This document shows positions 18,431 to 26,927 of a stretch of DNA of 64,000 bases, piece by piece. Under the pieces are notes generated by a model. It was not told the DNA's origin. It saw only the letters and a program-made list of their open reading frames with translations, and did not search any database. Numbering within the stretch: the stretch's first letter is position 1; the number at the start of each line of letters is the position of its first letter. The DNA is from VAZQ01 sp963739175 (GTDB taxonomy: Bacteria > Pseudomonadota > Alphaproteobacteria > Rhizobiales > Xanthobacteraceae). The DNA is taken from the NCBI GenBank assembly GCA_963739175.1, contig CAVTZH010000011.1:62001-126000 (forward strand). Direction: 5' to 3'. The translations under genes were made by a program, and so were the position numbers.

Positions 18431-19095
18431 GATGCCACGCCTTCGAGCGCAACCGGCGCGGTCGCCGGATCGAGCCGCTTGTTGACGACGGTCCAGATCT
18501 GCTCGGCGACGTCCATGCGTGTGCCGCTGGCATCGACCAGCACGCAACGGTTCGGCTCGATCAGGGCCAGCATGCGGAAGGCGTCGCGCAGCTTCTCGTG
18601 GAACTCCTTCGACTCGCTCTCGAAGCGGTCGGTCGAAGCGTCGCCGCGGCGCTTCGCGGCGCGCGACATGCCGACCTCGACCGGGGCGTCGAGCACGAAG
18701 GTCAGATCGGGCTTGAGGTCGCCGACGGTCACGCGTTCGAGCGCCCGCAGCAGCTTGTCGTCTACTCCCGCCAGCTCGCCCTGATAGACGCGGGTCGAAT
18801 CCGTGAAACGGTCGCAGATCACCCAGCGGCCCCGGGTCAGCGCCGGCACGATGGTATTGCGAACGTGGTCATCGCGCGCGGCCGCGAACAGGATCGCTTC
18901 TGCTTCCGGTCCCAATGGCTTCGCCGCGCCCGAGAGCAGCACATGCCGGATGATCTCGGCCCCCGGCGAGCCGCCGGGCTCGCGCGTGAGCACGACGCCG
19001 ATGCCAAGCGTGCGCAGCTTCTGCGCCAGCAGCGCGGCATGGCTGGACTTGCCGGTCCCCTCGCCGCCCTCAAAGGTGATGAATCGTCCGCGCAT
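18427..19095 (-). CDS. tmk: Thymidylate kinase
   Basis: dTMP to dTDP kinase. 222 residues. P-loop FEGGEGTGKSS at residues 8-18, then TREPGGSPGAE, the DR(F) region CDRFTDSTRVYQG that binds dTMP, and a LID region with basic residues (AAKRRGDAS). Overlaps holB by 4 bp. The DacA-type gene lies 113 bp upstream. Confidence 0.96.
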   Translation of the reverse strand: MRGRFITFEGGEGTGKSSHAALLAQKLRTLGIGVVLTREPGGSPGAEIIRHVLLSGAAKPLGPEAEAILFAAARDDHVRNTIVPALTRGRWVICDRFTDSTRVYQGELAGVDDKLLRALERVTVGDLKPDLTFVLDAPVEVGMSRAAKRRGDASTDRFESESKEFHEKLRDAFRMLALIEPNRCVLVDASGTRMDVAEQIWTVVNKRLDPATAPVALEGVAS

Positions 19096-19208
19096 CGTCT
19101 ATTACTGCCGCGAATCCTGATGTTGCCGCGGCCGGCATCAGGTCGTCCCGATGTTCCCCGACGCTCAAGTTCAAGTATGTCTTGAGCAGCAAGTCGGCAA
19201 GAAACGGA

Positions 19209-20423
19209 CTATAGCCGCTGGATGCCGGCCCGGAACAGCCCGTAGAAAAGTTCACTCACAGCATCGAGCGCCCGCCGCGGCACACCACCCTGCTCGACCG
19301 GTTCCGCGGCCTGCAACGGCACTTCGAGCACCACGGAATCGCCGCGCCAGACCTTCAGCGCCCCGATACGCTGTCCTTTCTGGACCGGCGGCCGCACCGG
19401 GCCGGTATAGACGACGCGGGCGACGATGCGCTCGCGCACGCCGCGCTGGGACATCAGCTTGACCTCGCGTCCGGCGACCAGCGGAACCGAGCCGCTGCCG
19501 TAGACCTTGGCGTGTGCGATGACCTGGCCGTCGGCGAACAGCGGATTCGACTGGAAATTGTTGAAGCCCCATTCGAGCAGCCTGCGCGCCTCGTCGGAGC
19601 GTTCCTTCTCGCTCTTGAGCCCGTTCACCACCACGATCAGGCGCAGCTCGTTCTGCACCGCCGAGGCCACCAGCCCGTAGCCGGCCTCCCGGACGAATCC
19701 GGTCTTCAATCCATCAGCGCCGATGTTCAGCGCCAGCAGCGGGTTGCGGTTGAACTGGCGGATCTTGTTGAAGGTGAATTCACGCTCGCCATAGATCTTG
19801 TAGTAGTCCGGATAGGTCTGGATGATGTGCCGCGCGAGCCGACCAAGCTCACGCGCCGTCATCCGCTGGCGCTCATGCGGCAGCCCGGTCGAGTTGCCGA
19901 ACGTCGATTTCGTCAACCCGAGCTCGCGCGCGCGCTTGGTCATCAGCGCGGCGAACTTGTCCTCGCTGCGCGCGATGCCTTCGGCGAGTGCGATGCACGC
20001 GTCGTTGCCCGACTGGATGATGACGCCGCGCAGCAGGTCCTCGACCCGCACCCGGCTGTTGATCGGCGCGAACATGCTCGAGGTGCGCGACGGCGCGCCG
20101 CCGGTGCGCCAGGCATTGGTGCTGACCAGGAGCTCGTCGTCGAGCTTCAGGCGGCCCTGGGCGAGCTCGTTGAACACGACCTCTGCGGTCATCAGCTTGG
20201 ACAGGCTCGCGGGCGGGACGAGCTCGTCGGCATTGCGCTCGAACAGGACGGTGCCGCTCTCGGCATCGATCAGGATCGCGGTCGGCGCCGATGTGTTGAA
20301 CTCGCCCTCGCGGCGCGGCGCCGGCGCGGCCCAGGCTGCCGCGGTGAGGCACGCAATCAGGCTCACCACGCCGCAAGCTCTCAGAGTCCACAGGCCCAGC
20401 GTCGGTGTTTGGCTGCTTGTCAT
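19209..20423 (-). CDS. dacA: D-alanyl-D-alanine carboxypeptidase (PBP5/6 type)
   Basis: Periplasmic serine D,D-carboxypeptidase that trims the peptidoglycan pentapeptide. Signal peptide to about residue 33; the catalytic tetrad SLSK is at 73-76, SGNDAC is the SxN motif and KTGF the KTG motif. C-terminal PBP5-like beta domain and a final amphipathic stretch that probably anchors it to the membrane. 404 residues from ATG at 20423; the frame is open 24 codons further, but the signal peptide sets the start. Lies between rlpA and tmk. Confidence 0.93.
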   Translation of the reverse strand: MTSSQTPTLGLWTLRACGVVSLIACLTAAAWAAPAPRREGEFNTSAPTAILIDAESGTVLFERNADELVPPASLSKLMTAEVVFNELAQGRLKLDDELLVSTNAWRTGGAPSRTSSMFAPINSRVRVEDLLRGVIIQSGNDACIALAEGIARSEDKFAALMTKRARELGLTKSTFGNSTGLPHERQRMTARELGRLARHIIQTYPDYYKIYGEREFTFNKIRQFNRNPLLALNIGADGLKTGFVREAGYGLVASAVQNELRLIVVVNGLKSEKERSDEARRLLEWGFNNFQSNPLFADGQVIAHAKVYGSGSVPLVAGREVKLMSQRGVRERIVARVVYTGPVRPPVQKGQRIGALKVWRGDSVVLEVPLQAAEPVEQGGVPRRALDAVSELFYGLFRAGIQRL

Positions 20424-20531
20424 GGCGTGAAATGCTTGGCGTTGGATTGCGGCAATTCGGCGTGACTCGCCAAAACTGCTGCCTTTGCTTAGCAAGTCGG
20501 ATTCACCGAAATCAATGCCAACGATGCCTCA

Positions 20532-21407
20532 CTAGTAAAGGCCGCGGCCGCTCATCAGGCCGAGCGACGGCGCACGCTCCGCCGGTGCAGTCGGTGCGGT
20601 CGGCTCCGAAGCGGCATATTCCGGCAGGACGGTGACCGGCGACCGGGCGCGTTTCGGCGGCGCCGGCGGCGGTGCCGCCCGGGCCGGGGCGCGGACTGTT
20701 GCGTCGCCTAAGAAAAACGGCCGTTCCGGCGGCAACGGCGTCGCTTCCGGATCGCGGCTGCCGCCGAGAATCGATGGTCGCGACGACGCCAGGCGGATAC
20801 TCCCTGGCGAGGGTGCCGGCGTGCCGTGCCGGAGCGTCGCCATCAGGGCGTTGTCGTCGCTGCCGGCAAGCCCGGCACGGCCGACATACTCCACACGCAC
20901 TTGCGCCAGCCCCTGCCCGTAGGTTCCGAGCGCCTTCGCCGTGCCGGTCGACAAATCGATGATCCGGCCGTGGGCATAGGGCCCGCGATCGTTGACCCGC
21001 ACGACGATGGAGCGGCCGTTTTCGAGGTTGGTCACGCGCGCATAGCTCGGCATCGGCATGGTCGGATGCGCGGCCGAGATCGCGTTCATGTCGTAGACTT
21101 CGCCGTTGGCGGTCTTGCGGCCGTGGAAATCGGCGCCGTACCAGGAGGCGATGCCCTCGGCCCGATAGGCCGGATCGTGCGACGGATAATAGGTGCGGCC
21201 ATTGATGGTGTAGGGATTGCCGAGCTTGAACGAGCCGCCGCCGCGTGGGACCGGCTCCCCTTCGGCGACCACCTTGGGGCTGTAGTTCGTGTTCTTGACG
21301 CGCTCGCCGGTGCCGGCGGCGCAATTGGCAACGAGCAGCGCTATGGCCACCGGCGCACCAAGGCGCGCAAGCCCTCGCAGCCCAATCCTTGCGGATTGCT
21401 CCCCCAT
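20532..21407 (-). CDS. rlpA: Septal ring lytic transglycosylase RlpA, lipoprotein
   Basis: Double-psi beta-barrel protein acting on naked glycan strands. The N-terminal signal has the lipobox LVANC, so it is probably lipidated. The RlpA core is recognisable as GIASWYGADFHGRKTANGEVYDM, PMPSYARVTNLENGRS and VRVNDRGPY with the catalytic Asp. A Pro/Ala-rich C-terminal tail replaces the SPOR domain. About 291 residues from MGEQSAR. Followed on this strand by the D,D-carboxypeptidase. Confidence 0.92.
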   Translation of the reverse strand: MGEQSARIGLRGLARLGAPVAIALLVANCAAGTGERVKNTNYSPKVVAEGEPVPRGGGSFKLGNPYTINGRTYYPSHDPAYRAEGIASWYGADFHGRKTANGEVYDMNAISAAHPTMPMPSYARVTNLENGRSIVVRVNDRGPYAHGRIIDLSTGTAKALGTYGQGLAQVRVEYVGRAGLAGSDDNALMATLRHGTPAPSPGSIRLASSRPSILGGSRDPEATPLPPERPFFLGDATVRAPARAAPPPAPPKRARSPVTVLPEYAASEPTAPTAPAERAPSLGLMSGRGLY

Positions 21408-21663
21408 CGACCCCGTACACCCCACGTCCAGCGAATATATCGCCTGCCGATCACGGCTGGAATGGGGCTAGCGGCTAACCGCACGCGTGGTTGGTAAACG
21501 CTTGGTTGCAAGTGCCGCGGCCGAGCCCGCGTTTATGCCCATAAAAATTCGGCTGTTGAAAAACGCAGCTGTGCAATGGCGCGGGATTGGCCTTGTAAGC
21601 CCACAAGCCTTGGGCGCAGGATCGTCGGGCCGATCGCAACGACGATCAGGGAGGTACCATTCC

Positions 21664-21933
21664 ATGCAACTCAATCCGATCAAGTTGCTGCAATTGTCAG
21701 CCGCCGCGCTGGTGCTCAGCGCGTTTGCCTATGGCAGCGTATCGGCTGCCGAAAAGAAAAAGGAAGCTGCGAAACGGCCGCCGGCCTGCAACAGCCTCAA
21801 AGTCGAGAAGGAGTGCGAGGCGCGCGACGACTGCACCTGGGTGGCGGCCGTGCTGGACAAGAAGTCCGGCAAGGAGAAGCGGCGCGCCTATTGCCGCGCC
21901 AAGCCCAAAGCGCCTGCCAAGAAGAAGACCTGA
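21664..21933 (+). CDS. Small secreted Cys- and Lys-rich protein, unknown
   Basis: 89 residues: signal peptide cleaved around VSAAE, then a lysine-rich region and a compact core with four cysteines (PACNSLKVEKECEARDDCTWVAAV and later RAYCRAK), ending PKAPAKKKT. The ribosome site AGGGAGG is ideal. Alone between divergent rlpA and a convergent hypothetical gene. The four Cys probably form two disulfides. Function not known to me. Confidence 0.8.
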   Translation: MQLNPIKLLQLSAAALVLSAFAYGSVSAAEKKKEAAKRPPACNSLKVEKECEARDDCTWVAAVLDKKSGKEKRRAYCRAKPKAPAKKKT

Positions 21934-22007
21934 CGCATCGGAGCGAGCTTCGTTGCGCCACGCCGGCACGGCAAAATCGTGCCGGCGATCGTTCGCATGC
22001 GCCTGGA

Positions 22008-22388
22008 CTAGACGTGCTTCTCGCTCTCGAGCCGAAAGCGTTCGACCACGCTCGGCTGGATGACCTTTGCGTGCAACGTCAACAAGACGAGCTGCGCGTC
22101 GAGGCTGTCGCCGGCGATGAGCGCCGCCTCGATCCGCCGCTCGACGGCGAGCGCAAGCTCCTCGCCATTGACGCCGGCGAAGGGTCCCTCCCCGATCATG
22201 CAATAGGCGATGATCTCGGCGGCCGGACGGTAGGCTTCCGGCGGAGGATCGTTGCTGTTCGCCTGGTCCTTGAGCAGCGCACAGGTAGTGAGCTTCACGG
22301 CTTCCGGCACCATCTTCGGATGCAGGTCGACCGCACGCAGCGCCTGGTCGAGCTGGCGTAAATCGCTCGAGCGCCCGAAGATGCCCAT
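22008..22388 (-). CDS. Conserved rhizobial hypothetical protein, all-alpha
   Basis: About 126 residues from MGIFGRSSDLRQLDQALRAV. Helical throughout with the highly ordered ending DSLDAQLVLLTLHAKVIQPSVVERF, which I recognise as a small protein widespread in Hyphomicrobiales but without known function. The start is uncertain: Met codons at 22418 and 22463 would add 10 or 25 residues. No partner gene. Confidence 0.72.
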   Translation of the reverse strand: MGIFGRSSDLRQLDQALRAVDLHPKMVPEAVKLTTCALLKDQANSNDPPPEAYRPAAEIIAYCMIGEGPFAGVNGEELALAVERRIEAALIAGDSLDAQLVLLTLHAKVIQPSVVERFRLESEKHV

Positions 22389-22497
22389 GAAGCCGATCGA
22401 CGAGTTGCGGCGCGCCATGGCGATGTGACCTGGGTGGCGAATACTTTGTTTCAGCAAATCCATCCTACCCCGCCGGGCAGCTGCATTGACACTCCCT

Positions 22498-22651
22498 TCA
22501 GTTGGTGACGTCGCCGTTGTTGTCGAGCGGTGAGATAGTTCCCCGAAATAGCGTCGGAGCTGCCGATGTCGTTGTAGGTGGCGGCCGAGGCCGGCGTGGC
22601 GCACATCGCCGCCAACACGCGGGCAAAATATGTGATTGCTTTCGAACGCAC
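22498..22651 (-). pseudogene. Possible small secreted protein, frame broken
   Basis: From a GTG at 22651 comes a signal peptide (MRSKAITYFARVLAAM...PASAAT) and TYNDIGSSDAISGNY; a shift of frame then gives SPLDNNGDVTN and a stop at 22498. The clean signal peptide suggests a real, perhaps decayed, short gene. Little else lies between 22389 and 22845. Confidence 0.3.
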
Positions 22652-22845
22652 ATCAACGCCACCTCACCCGGTCTGACTGGTACAGCCATCCCCGATCGGC
22701 AGCTCACAACGGATATTATCCTTACTTAGGGGTGAGGCGTCGCGCCTAACTGCGTTAACCGCCTTTGCTTGTCGCGTGCTCGCTGGCTGGCGATGGCGGA
22801 TTGATCTTTGCGATAATGCGCCGGGGTCGAGGGTGGAGTTGTACA

Positions 22846-23124
22846 ATGACGACCCTCAGTGTCCTCATCCTAAGCACGGTTGAACTCAGTCGCGTCCTGA
22901 GGGCGCGCGGCATCGATTCCATTGAGCACGAGCTGTTCACCATCGGCGACGCGTCGCGATTCATATGGGCTAATTTTTCGTCGAAGCAAAAAGGCTACGT
23001 CGCGTGGCGGCACGCCGCCATGTGTCTCGAGGAGGCAGCGATACATTCTGACCCGGAGCATGTCGCGGCCGCGACAATCGCGCTCGAAGTATTGCTCAAC
23101 GAGGACGGGCTGCTGATCGAGTAG
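22846..23124 (+). CDS. Hypothetical protein
   Basis: 92 residues from ATG at 22846, preceded by GGTGGAG. Alpha-helical, with WANFSSKQKGYVAWRHAAMCLEEA and AATIALEVLLNEDGLL. No motif that I recognise. The frame is open 27 codons further upstream, but that part lacks a ribosome site. It lies just before the first copy of a three-copy structured repeat. Confidence 0.55.
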   Translation: MTTLSVLILSTVELSRVLRARGIDSIEHELFTIGDASRFIWANFSSKQKGYVAWRHAAMCLEEAAIHSDPEHVAAATIALEVLLNEDGLLIE

Positions 23125-23151
23125 CGCGCAAGACGGATGCCGACCGGAAAA

Positions 23152-23305
23152 GTGGGCCCGCCGAGGTTCTGTTGCGGCGGAAGACCCGGCGGGCCCGTGT
23201 TCGGCCGGGCTTAGGGGGGCTGGCCGAACATCGACAGGCTTATGCGGTTGCCGAGCGAGAGCAACGAGAACCGGAAAACATGATGAAGCGATAAGGCTAA
23301 CGCCG
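23152..23305 (+). repeat. Structured dispersed element, copy A
   Basis: Starts GTGGGCCCGCC and ends ATAAGGCTAACGCC. Hairpin 1 pairs GGGCCCGCCG with CGGCGGGCCC; hairpin 2 pairs GTTCGGCC with GGCCGAAC perfectly; a third pairs GTTGC with GCAAC. Copies B (37251-37402, reversed) and C (46487-46632) share these features and the 3' segment TGAAGCGRTAAGGCYAA. No reading frame is shared by the copies. Confidence 0.65.
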
Positions 23306-23496
23306 TCGGCTCGCAGCCTTCCGCTTCCGTGACCGGAGTTCCCGTTGCTTGGCGGGCGTTGTCAGCGAGACGATTACGCTACGATCGGTGCAACAACGTG
23401 GGGAGCGCTGATATCTAAATCGTGGCACGTGGCGGTATCGAAATTGGCTTTGGCGACGGTTTCCGATGTCCTGGTTCCACTGCGCCGACCAAATAC

Positions 23497-23515
23497 TGGC
23501 GGAAGGGGTAGGTTC
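23497..23515. other. Candidate att site (left end of island)
   Basis: TGGCGGAAGGGGT is identical to the last 13 bases of the tRNA-Ser gene at 56126-56138 read on this strand, and the following AGGTTC resembles the tRNA's GGGATTC with one gap. Same orientation as the tRNA end. It marks the point where dense core genes give way to accessory DNA. Confidence 0.5.
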
Positions 23516-23638
23516 AGCCCACTTTGCGCAACTTCAATAAGTTACGCCCTCGGTTTGCCAACGTGCGCCGCCGTCCGTGGGTCGAAAATATTTTCGGGTT
23601 CCGAAATCTGACTTTGCTTTGGTCCGGGATGAGCAAAG

Positions 23639-23866
23639 ATGCCACGCGGAACTCGCCGGAAAGAAACGGACGCCGCCAATTCGGGAAGCCGTCTTGCTGA
23701 TGTGACAGCGGCTTGGTCACGCTTGGACGAGTCGCAGCGGACAATGTTCATCGCTGCCGTGTTACGTGACGCGATGACCAAGCCTGCCTCGCAAGCAGAA
23801 CTGATGTTGTGGATCAGCGTTTGCAGGATTGGCAGGCGTCAGCGATCGCTGAACTTTCTTCAATGA
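23639..23866 (+). CDS. Hypothetical protein, weak
   Basis: 75 residues with a plausible helical centre (ADVTAAWSRLDESQRTMFIAAVLRDAM) but an unconvincing start and end and no clear ribosome site. May be a fragment. The rest of 23306-24027 has a degenerate palindromic repeat at 23926 and nothing else I can support. Confidence 0.3.
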   Translation: MPRGTRRKETDAANSGSRLADVTAAWSRLDESQRTMFIAAVLRDAMTKPASQAELMLWISVCRIGRRQRSLNFLQ

Positions 23867-24027
23867 CGAGCGCCGACCCAGCCGGTGGTTAACTGCTCCC
23901 CTCGCAAGGGAGGCCAGCAGGGGCGATGTCCGCTCTGACCCAAAGCGCACCTCGGCCCAATCACGAAACTGCGATTTTATTAACCCTGGCTCTTTACCCT
24001 GGCTGCTAAGCCCTCAGGGAGGTGCCG

Positions 24028-25203
24028 ATGAAAATGAGCCCAATCGCTGCCCTCGCTTTGACCGCGATCAGTCTTGGTTGCGCATCTGTTCAGAGCGGCT
24101 CGGCAAATGCGCAGCAAGCCGGCGCGCCGCCCTGCGTCGGCCGCAATCCGCACGTCGCAGTGCCGACGGCGCCGCATGGCATGTACCTTTGGCTCTATTC
24201 GCTGGACGCTGGACACATCGTGGACTTGTTCAAGAAGTATGTGATCGGCAAGGATCCCGCGTTTTGCGGCGTGAGCGCGGTGGTGAGCTGGTCGGATGTC
24301 GAGAAGTCGAAGGGCTCGTTCGACTTCTCGAAGGTGGAGCAAAACCTAAAACCCTTCCTGGACGCCGGGCTGACCGTCAACCTGCTGTTCGCCGCCGCCG
24401 GAGAAGGCAAGGACAACACGACGACCCCGCACTGGGTCATGGCGGAAGTACCGAAGACATTTTGTGGCGGCGTACATCTGCCAATTTACTGGAACCCGAA
24501 ATACGAAGCTGATTGGTCAGCGTTCATCAGGGAGGCAATCACGTATTTCAGTTACAAGTCGCCGGTCAAAAGCCAGGTCGGCTACCTGCGTTTTGCGACC
24601 GGTGCAGGCGCGGAGGCGGTGGCGCCGCCGGGCGCCTATGGCGGGCCGTGCACCAAGCTGCTGGCCAAGCATGGCTACTCTTACCAAGTTTGGAAAGCGC
24701 ACACGCTGCGGATGCTGAATGCGATGACCAGCGTTCCGACGGCCCATCAAATCATTGCCGCGCTTCCCCGGGCTCCGGGTGGACCGACGTTCAACGATCT
24801 GCCGAACGCTTTCGCGGCTGCCGCCGCGCCGAAACACGTCGGGTTGTCGTTCGAGAGCTTGGGGGCCGATAACGTCGCCGCGCCCGGCACAAAACCCGGG
24901 CGGTGTCAGCCGGCGAAGCTCCATTGGTGTGCCGCCTACATCAAATATGCGGGTGTCGTTCCGCTCGCCATGCAGCCGATCACCGCTTCGCAAACTACCA
25001 GTCACGGCCGGATCGACATCTCGAATCTGCTGCAATACGCGCTCGACAACAAGATCCAGATCTTCGAGCTGTATGCCGGCGAGTGGCTTCAGGCCAACGG
25101 CGCAACGGCTTGGCAGCCGTACCAGCCGGCCCAGCAGGCGAGGTACAAGGCCGCATTGCAGTCCGCTTCGCGCGTACTGGGAGTGGCTGCAATACCGAAA
25201 TAG
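24028..25203 (+). CDS. Secreted protein, possibly glycoside-hydrolase-like barrel
   Basis: 391 residues from ATG at 24028, with AGGGAGGT five bases upstream. Signal peptide cleaved near ANAQQ. The mature part resembles a TIM-barrel glycosidase: GMYLWLYSLDAGHI, VVSWSDVEKSKGSFDF (a WxxVE-like turn seen in GH families), GLTVNLLFAAAGEG, YWNPKYEADWSAFI and IQIFELYAGEWLQ near the end, where a catalytic Glu would be expected. Four cysteines. I cannot name the family with certainty. First clear gene of the accessory region; GC is lower than the core. Confidence 0.65.
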   Translation: MKMSPIAALALTAISLGCASVQSGSANAQQAGAPPCVGRNPHVAVPTAPHGMYLWLYSLDAGHIVDLFKKYVIGKDPAFCGVSAVVSWSDVEKSKGSFDFSKVEQNLKPFLDAGLTVNLLFAAAGEGKDNTTTPHWVMAEVPKTFCGGVHLPIYWNPKYEADWSAFIREAITYFSYKSPVKSQVGYLRFATGAGAEAVAPPGAYGGPCTKLLAKHGYSYQVWKAHTLRMLNAMTSVPTAHQIIAALPRAPGGPTFNDLPNAFAAAAAPKHVGLSFESLGADNVAAPGTKPGRCQPAKLHWCAAYIKYAGVVPLAMQPITASQTTSHGRIDISNLLQYALDNKIQIFELYAGEWLQANGATAWQPYQPAQQARYKAALQSASRVLGVAAIPK

Positions 25204-25377
25204 AAATGGCAGCGAAGCCGCAGCCTGTCGCGGCGTGACCGCCATTGCTGATGGCCTCCGATATGCTGGTTATGTCTTCCGCATCGTCACGAGAACCGCC
25301 GCGTTTCGGCGCGCCACATTAGTACTTTGGCAATGGCGATGCGGTCTGATGGGCCCATTCCTTAAAGGATACGTCCC

Positions 25378-25821
25378 ATGACCCAGACCCACCTTGCGTC
25401 CCGCTGCGCCCTCCTCACCTGCGCGACGAGCCTCGCCGTCCTCCTTTGCACCGATGCCAACGCCAAGGACCCCGGCATGGGCGCCTCCATGATCCGGGTG
25501 CTCGCCTGCGACGGAGTGGACGCCAAGATGGAAGTCTATCTTCCGGAATCGCTCGTCATCAAAGGTTATCAGGCCGTCCGCAAGATGAAGCCCACGATCG
25601 GTTGGTACACCCTCGACCTGACCTCGGCCGAGAAGGGCAAGACGATGGAGCCGGTGCGCGTGAGCATGTCAGCCGACGGCAAGACCGTCACGGTGAACCA
25701 ATACACGCGCGGCCTGCCGCCCACGGCGATCCCCGTCGCCGGTGGCACGGTCGACTTCGATCAGCGCTTCGGCACGAAGGCGAAGTGCGGCCCGTTCAAC
25801 CACGGTAATGGGAACGCGTAG
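25378..25821 (+). CDS. Small secreted protein, unknown
   Basis: 147 residues: signal peptide (MTQTHLASRC... to ANAKD), then a beta-rich domain with MIRVLACDGVDAKMEVYLPES and a Cys near the C-terminus (KAKCGPFNHG), perhaps one disulfide. AAAGGA precedes the start. Same strand as the putative barrel protein, 174 bp downstream, so co-transcription is possible. No family recognised. Confidence 0.65.
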   Translation: MTQTHLASRCALLTCATSLAVLLCTDANAKDPGMGASMIRVLACDGVDAKMEVYLPESLVIKGYQAVRKMKPTIGWYTLDLTSAEKGKTMEPVRVSMSADGKTVTVNQYTRGLPPTAIPVAGGTVDFDQRFGTKAKCGPFNHGNGNA

Positions 25822-25966
25822 CAGACGCGCCAACGACTAACGCGGTCCGGCGGGGGCCTATTCGACGAGGCCCTCGTTGACCGACATGGTCATGTGGATG
25901 GCAGCAGATCGCCGCGATGCGCGATGCCACAGGATTGCAAAATAGATGATGGCACCGGCGAGCTGA

Positions 25967-26026
25967 TTACCGGATCGGCGCAGAGAAGTTGTAGTTCAGG
26001 CCGAGCCGCACCGTATGCAGGATGTC
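25967..26026 (-). pseudogene. Outer-membrane beta-barrel protein, C-terminal scrap
   Basis: About 19 residues, DILHTVRLGLNYNFSAPIR then stop. The alternating pattern ending in LNYNF is the last strand of an Omp25/Omp31-type barrel. The frame is cut at about 26026, where DNA of an unrelated small-protein gene begins on the other strand. Confidence 0.4.
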
Positions 26027-26228
26027 GGCTGTCGTCGGCTTCTTGTGGAAAGCCGTGCTGAGGGTCAGCTCTGGCGGGACGGCGCATTGGTCATGGACAT
26101 GGCACGCAGGCCCGGCGAAAGGCCCGCAGCAACACGGCACCGCCGCTACCGGGGATGCAGCGAAGCGGCGAATATCCATCGAAGAACAATGGCGCGCGTG
26201 GCTGGAGGCGGCAGGCCTGAGGCACCCT
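26022..26228 (+). pseudogene. 5'-truncated copy of the WxxWLEAAGL small-protein family
   Basis: Reads SAVVGFLWKAVLRVSSGGTA, then HWSWTWHAGPAKGPQQ and EEQWRAWLEAAGL, almost identical to the intact gene at 28159-28419 but lacking its first 20 or so residues and the normal stop. Sandwiched between a porin scrap and a VPLPA-CTERM gene end. Confidence 0.65.
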
Positions 26229-26471
26229 ACTACTTCGGCTCCGAATTTGCGACGCTCACCTCCTTGGTGATTTATGCTCTTGAGCCGGGGCTACCTCGCG
26301 GTTCGTTTGTCTGTGAAGATTCGCCGTGCGCCCATTTCAATATCGACAATGTCACGCTGAAATCCTACGCCGGTGCCGCTTCCTGCCGCGCTTCCACTCT
26401 TCGCCACCATCCTCATGGGCGGGGGGCTGATCGCTTGGCGGAGGAAGCGCAGGCAGGTTGCCGCGGCATAG
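26229..26471 (+). pseudogene. VPLPA-CTERM protein, C-terminal remnant
   Basis: Encodes APYYFGSEFATLTSL ... HFNIDNVTLKSYA, then after a one-base frame change VPLPAALPLFATILMGGG and LIAWRRKRR, a complete sorting tripartite (motif, membrane helix, basic tail), ending at TAG 26469-26471. The N-terminus is absent. Related to the whole gene at 27391-27942 and the scrap at 46910-47020. Confidence 0.6.
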
Positions 26472-26574
26472 GCGAAGCTACCCAACTAAGGTCTAAGGCG
26501 GTCCCTTAACCCGCTTGTCCTACAATCGTAGTTGGTGGTGGGCAACTCCAAGCCGCAAACTGGAGCCATCACAA

Positions 26575-26611
26575 GTAGCGGCCGACGCACTTCCCAGGCG
26601 TCGGCCGCTAC
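26575..26611. terminator. Strong hairpin, possible bidirectional terminator
   Basis: Perfect 14-bp stem GTAGCGGCCGACGC / GCGTCGGCCGCTAC with a 9-base loop (26589-26597). No T tract on either side, so a terminator role is uncertain. Confidence 0.45.
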
Positions 26612-26688
26612 GCGCGTTTGATCTCCGGCGCCACCTGTCCATTAGCCATTGTCGCTGCCCCCGAACAATAAGCGCCATAAAGTCGGAA

Positions 26689-26816
26689 CCCTGTTCCATT
26701 GCCGGGGTTTCTACGTGGCACGTGAGTGAGCGAAAGCCCCCCAGCCCAGCTTGCAGCGTGTCGCCGGCCGGGGCCCCTTCCTCGGTCGGCGCATTCCATT
26801 TGTAGGAGTGCGTCCC
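26689..26816 (+). promoter_or_regulatory. Structured leader of tiny membrane-protein gene (copy 1)
   Basis: Conserved block CGGAACCCTGTTCCATTGCCG, then GCAGCGTG and a 10-bp stem CGCCGGCCGG (26762-26771) with TCGGTCGGCG (26782-26791), containing two G-U pairs. 25 bases and AGGAG separate the stem from the ATG. Shares sequence and pairing with leaders before 37646, 37883 and 38178. Confidence 0.6.
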
Positions 26817-26927
26817 ATGGCTGAGTTCATTCTCGCAGGTTCAATCTCGCTCGCGCTTGGCTTTGCGCTCGGCTATGCCGTGCGAGCCCACAAGTCCTAT
26901 CGCAATCGCCGAAGTACTTACTATTGA
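26817..26927 (+). CDS. Tiny single-pass membrane protein (GFALGYAVR family)
   Basis: 36 residues: MAEFILAGSISLALGF, a hydrophobic segment ending GFALGYAVRAH, then a basic tyrosine-rich tail SYRNRRSTYY. AGGAG lies 9 bases before the ATG. Its paralogue at 38178 keeps LGYAVRxHxSYR and the same tail style, and both have the same structured leader, which argues that this very short frame is translated. Function unknown. Confidence 0.68.
   Translation: MAEFILAGSISLALGFALGYAVRAHKSYRNRRSTYY

Noticed and set aside
16595..18784. 729-codon plus-strand frame across the MetE-like, holB and tmk genes
   Set aside because: Arg/Ala-rich with no domain; three well-supported genes occupy the same DNA.
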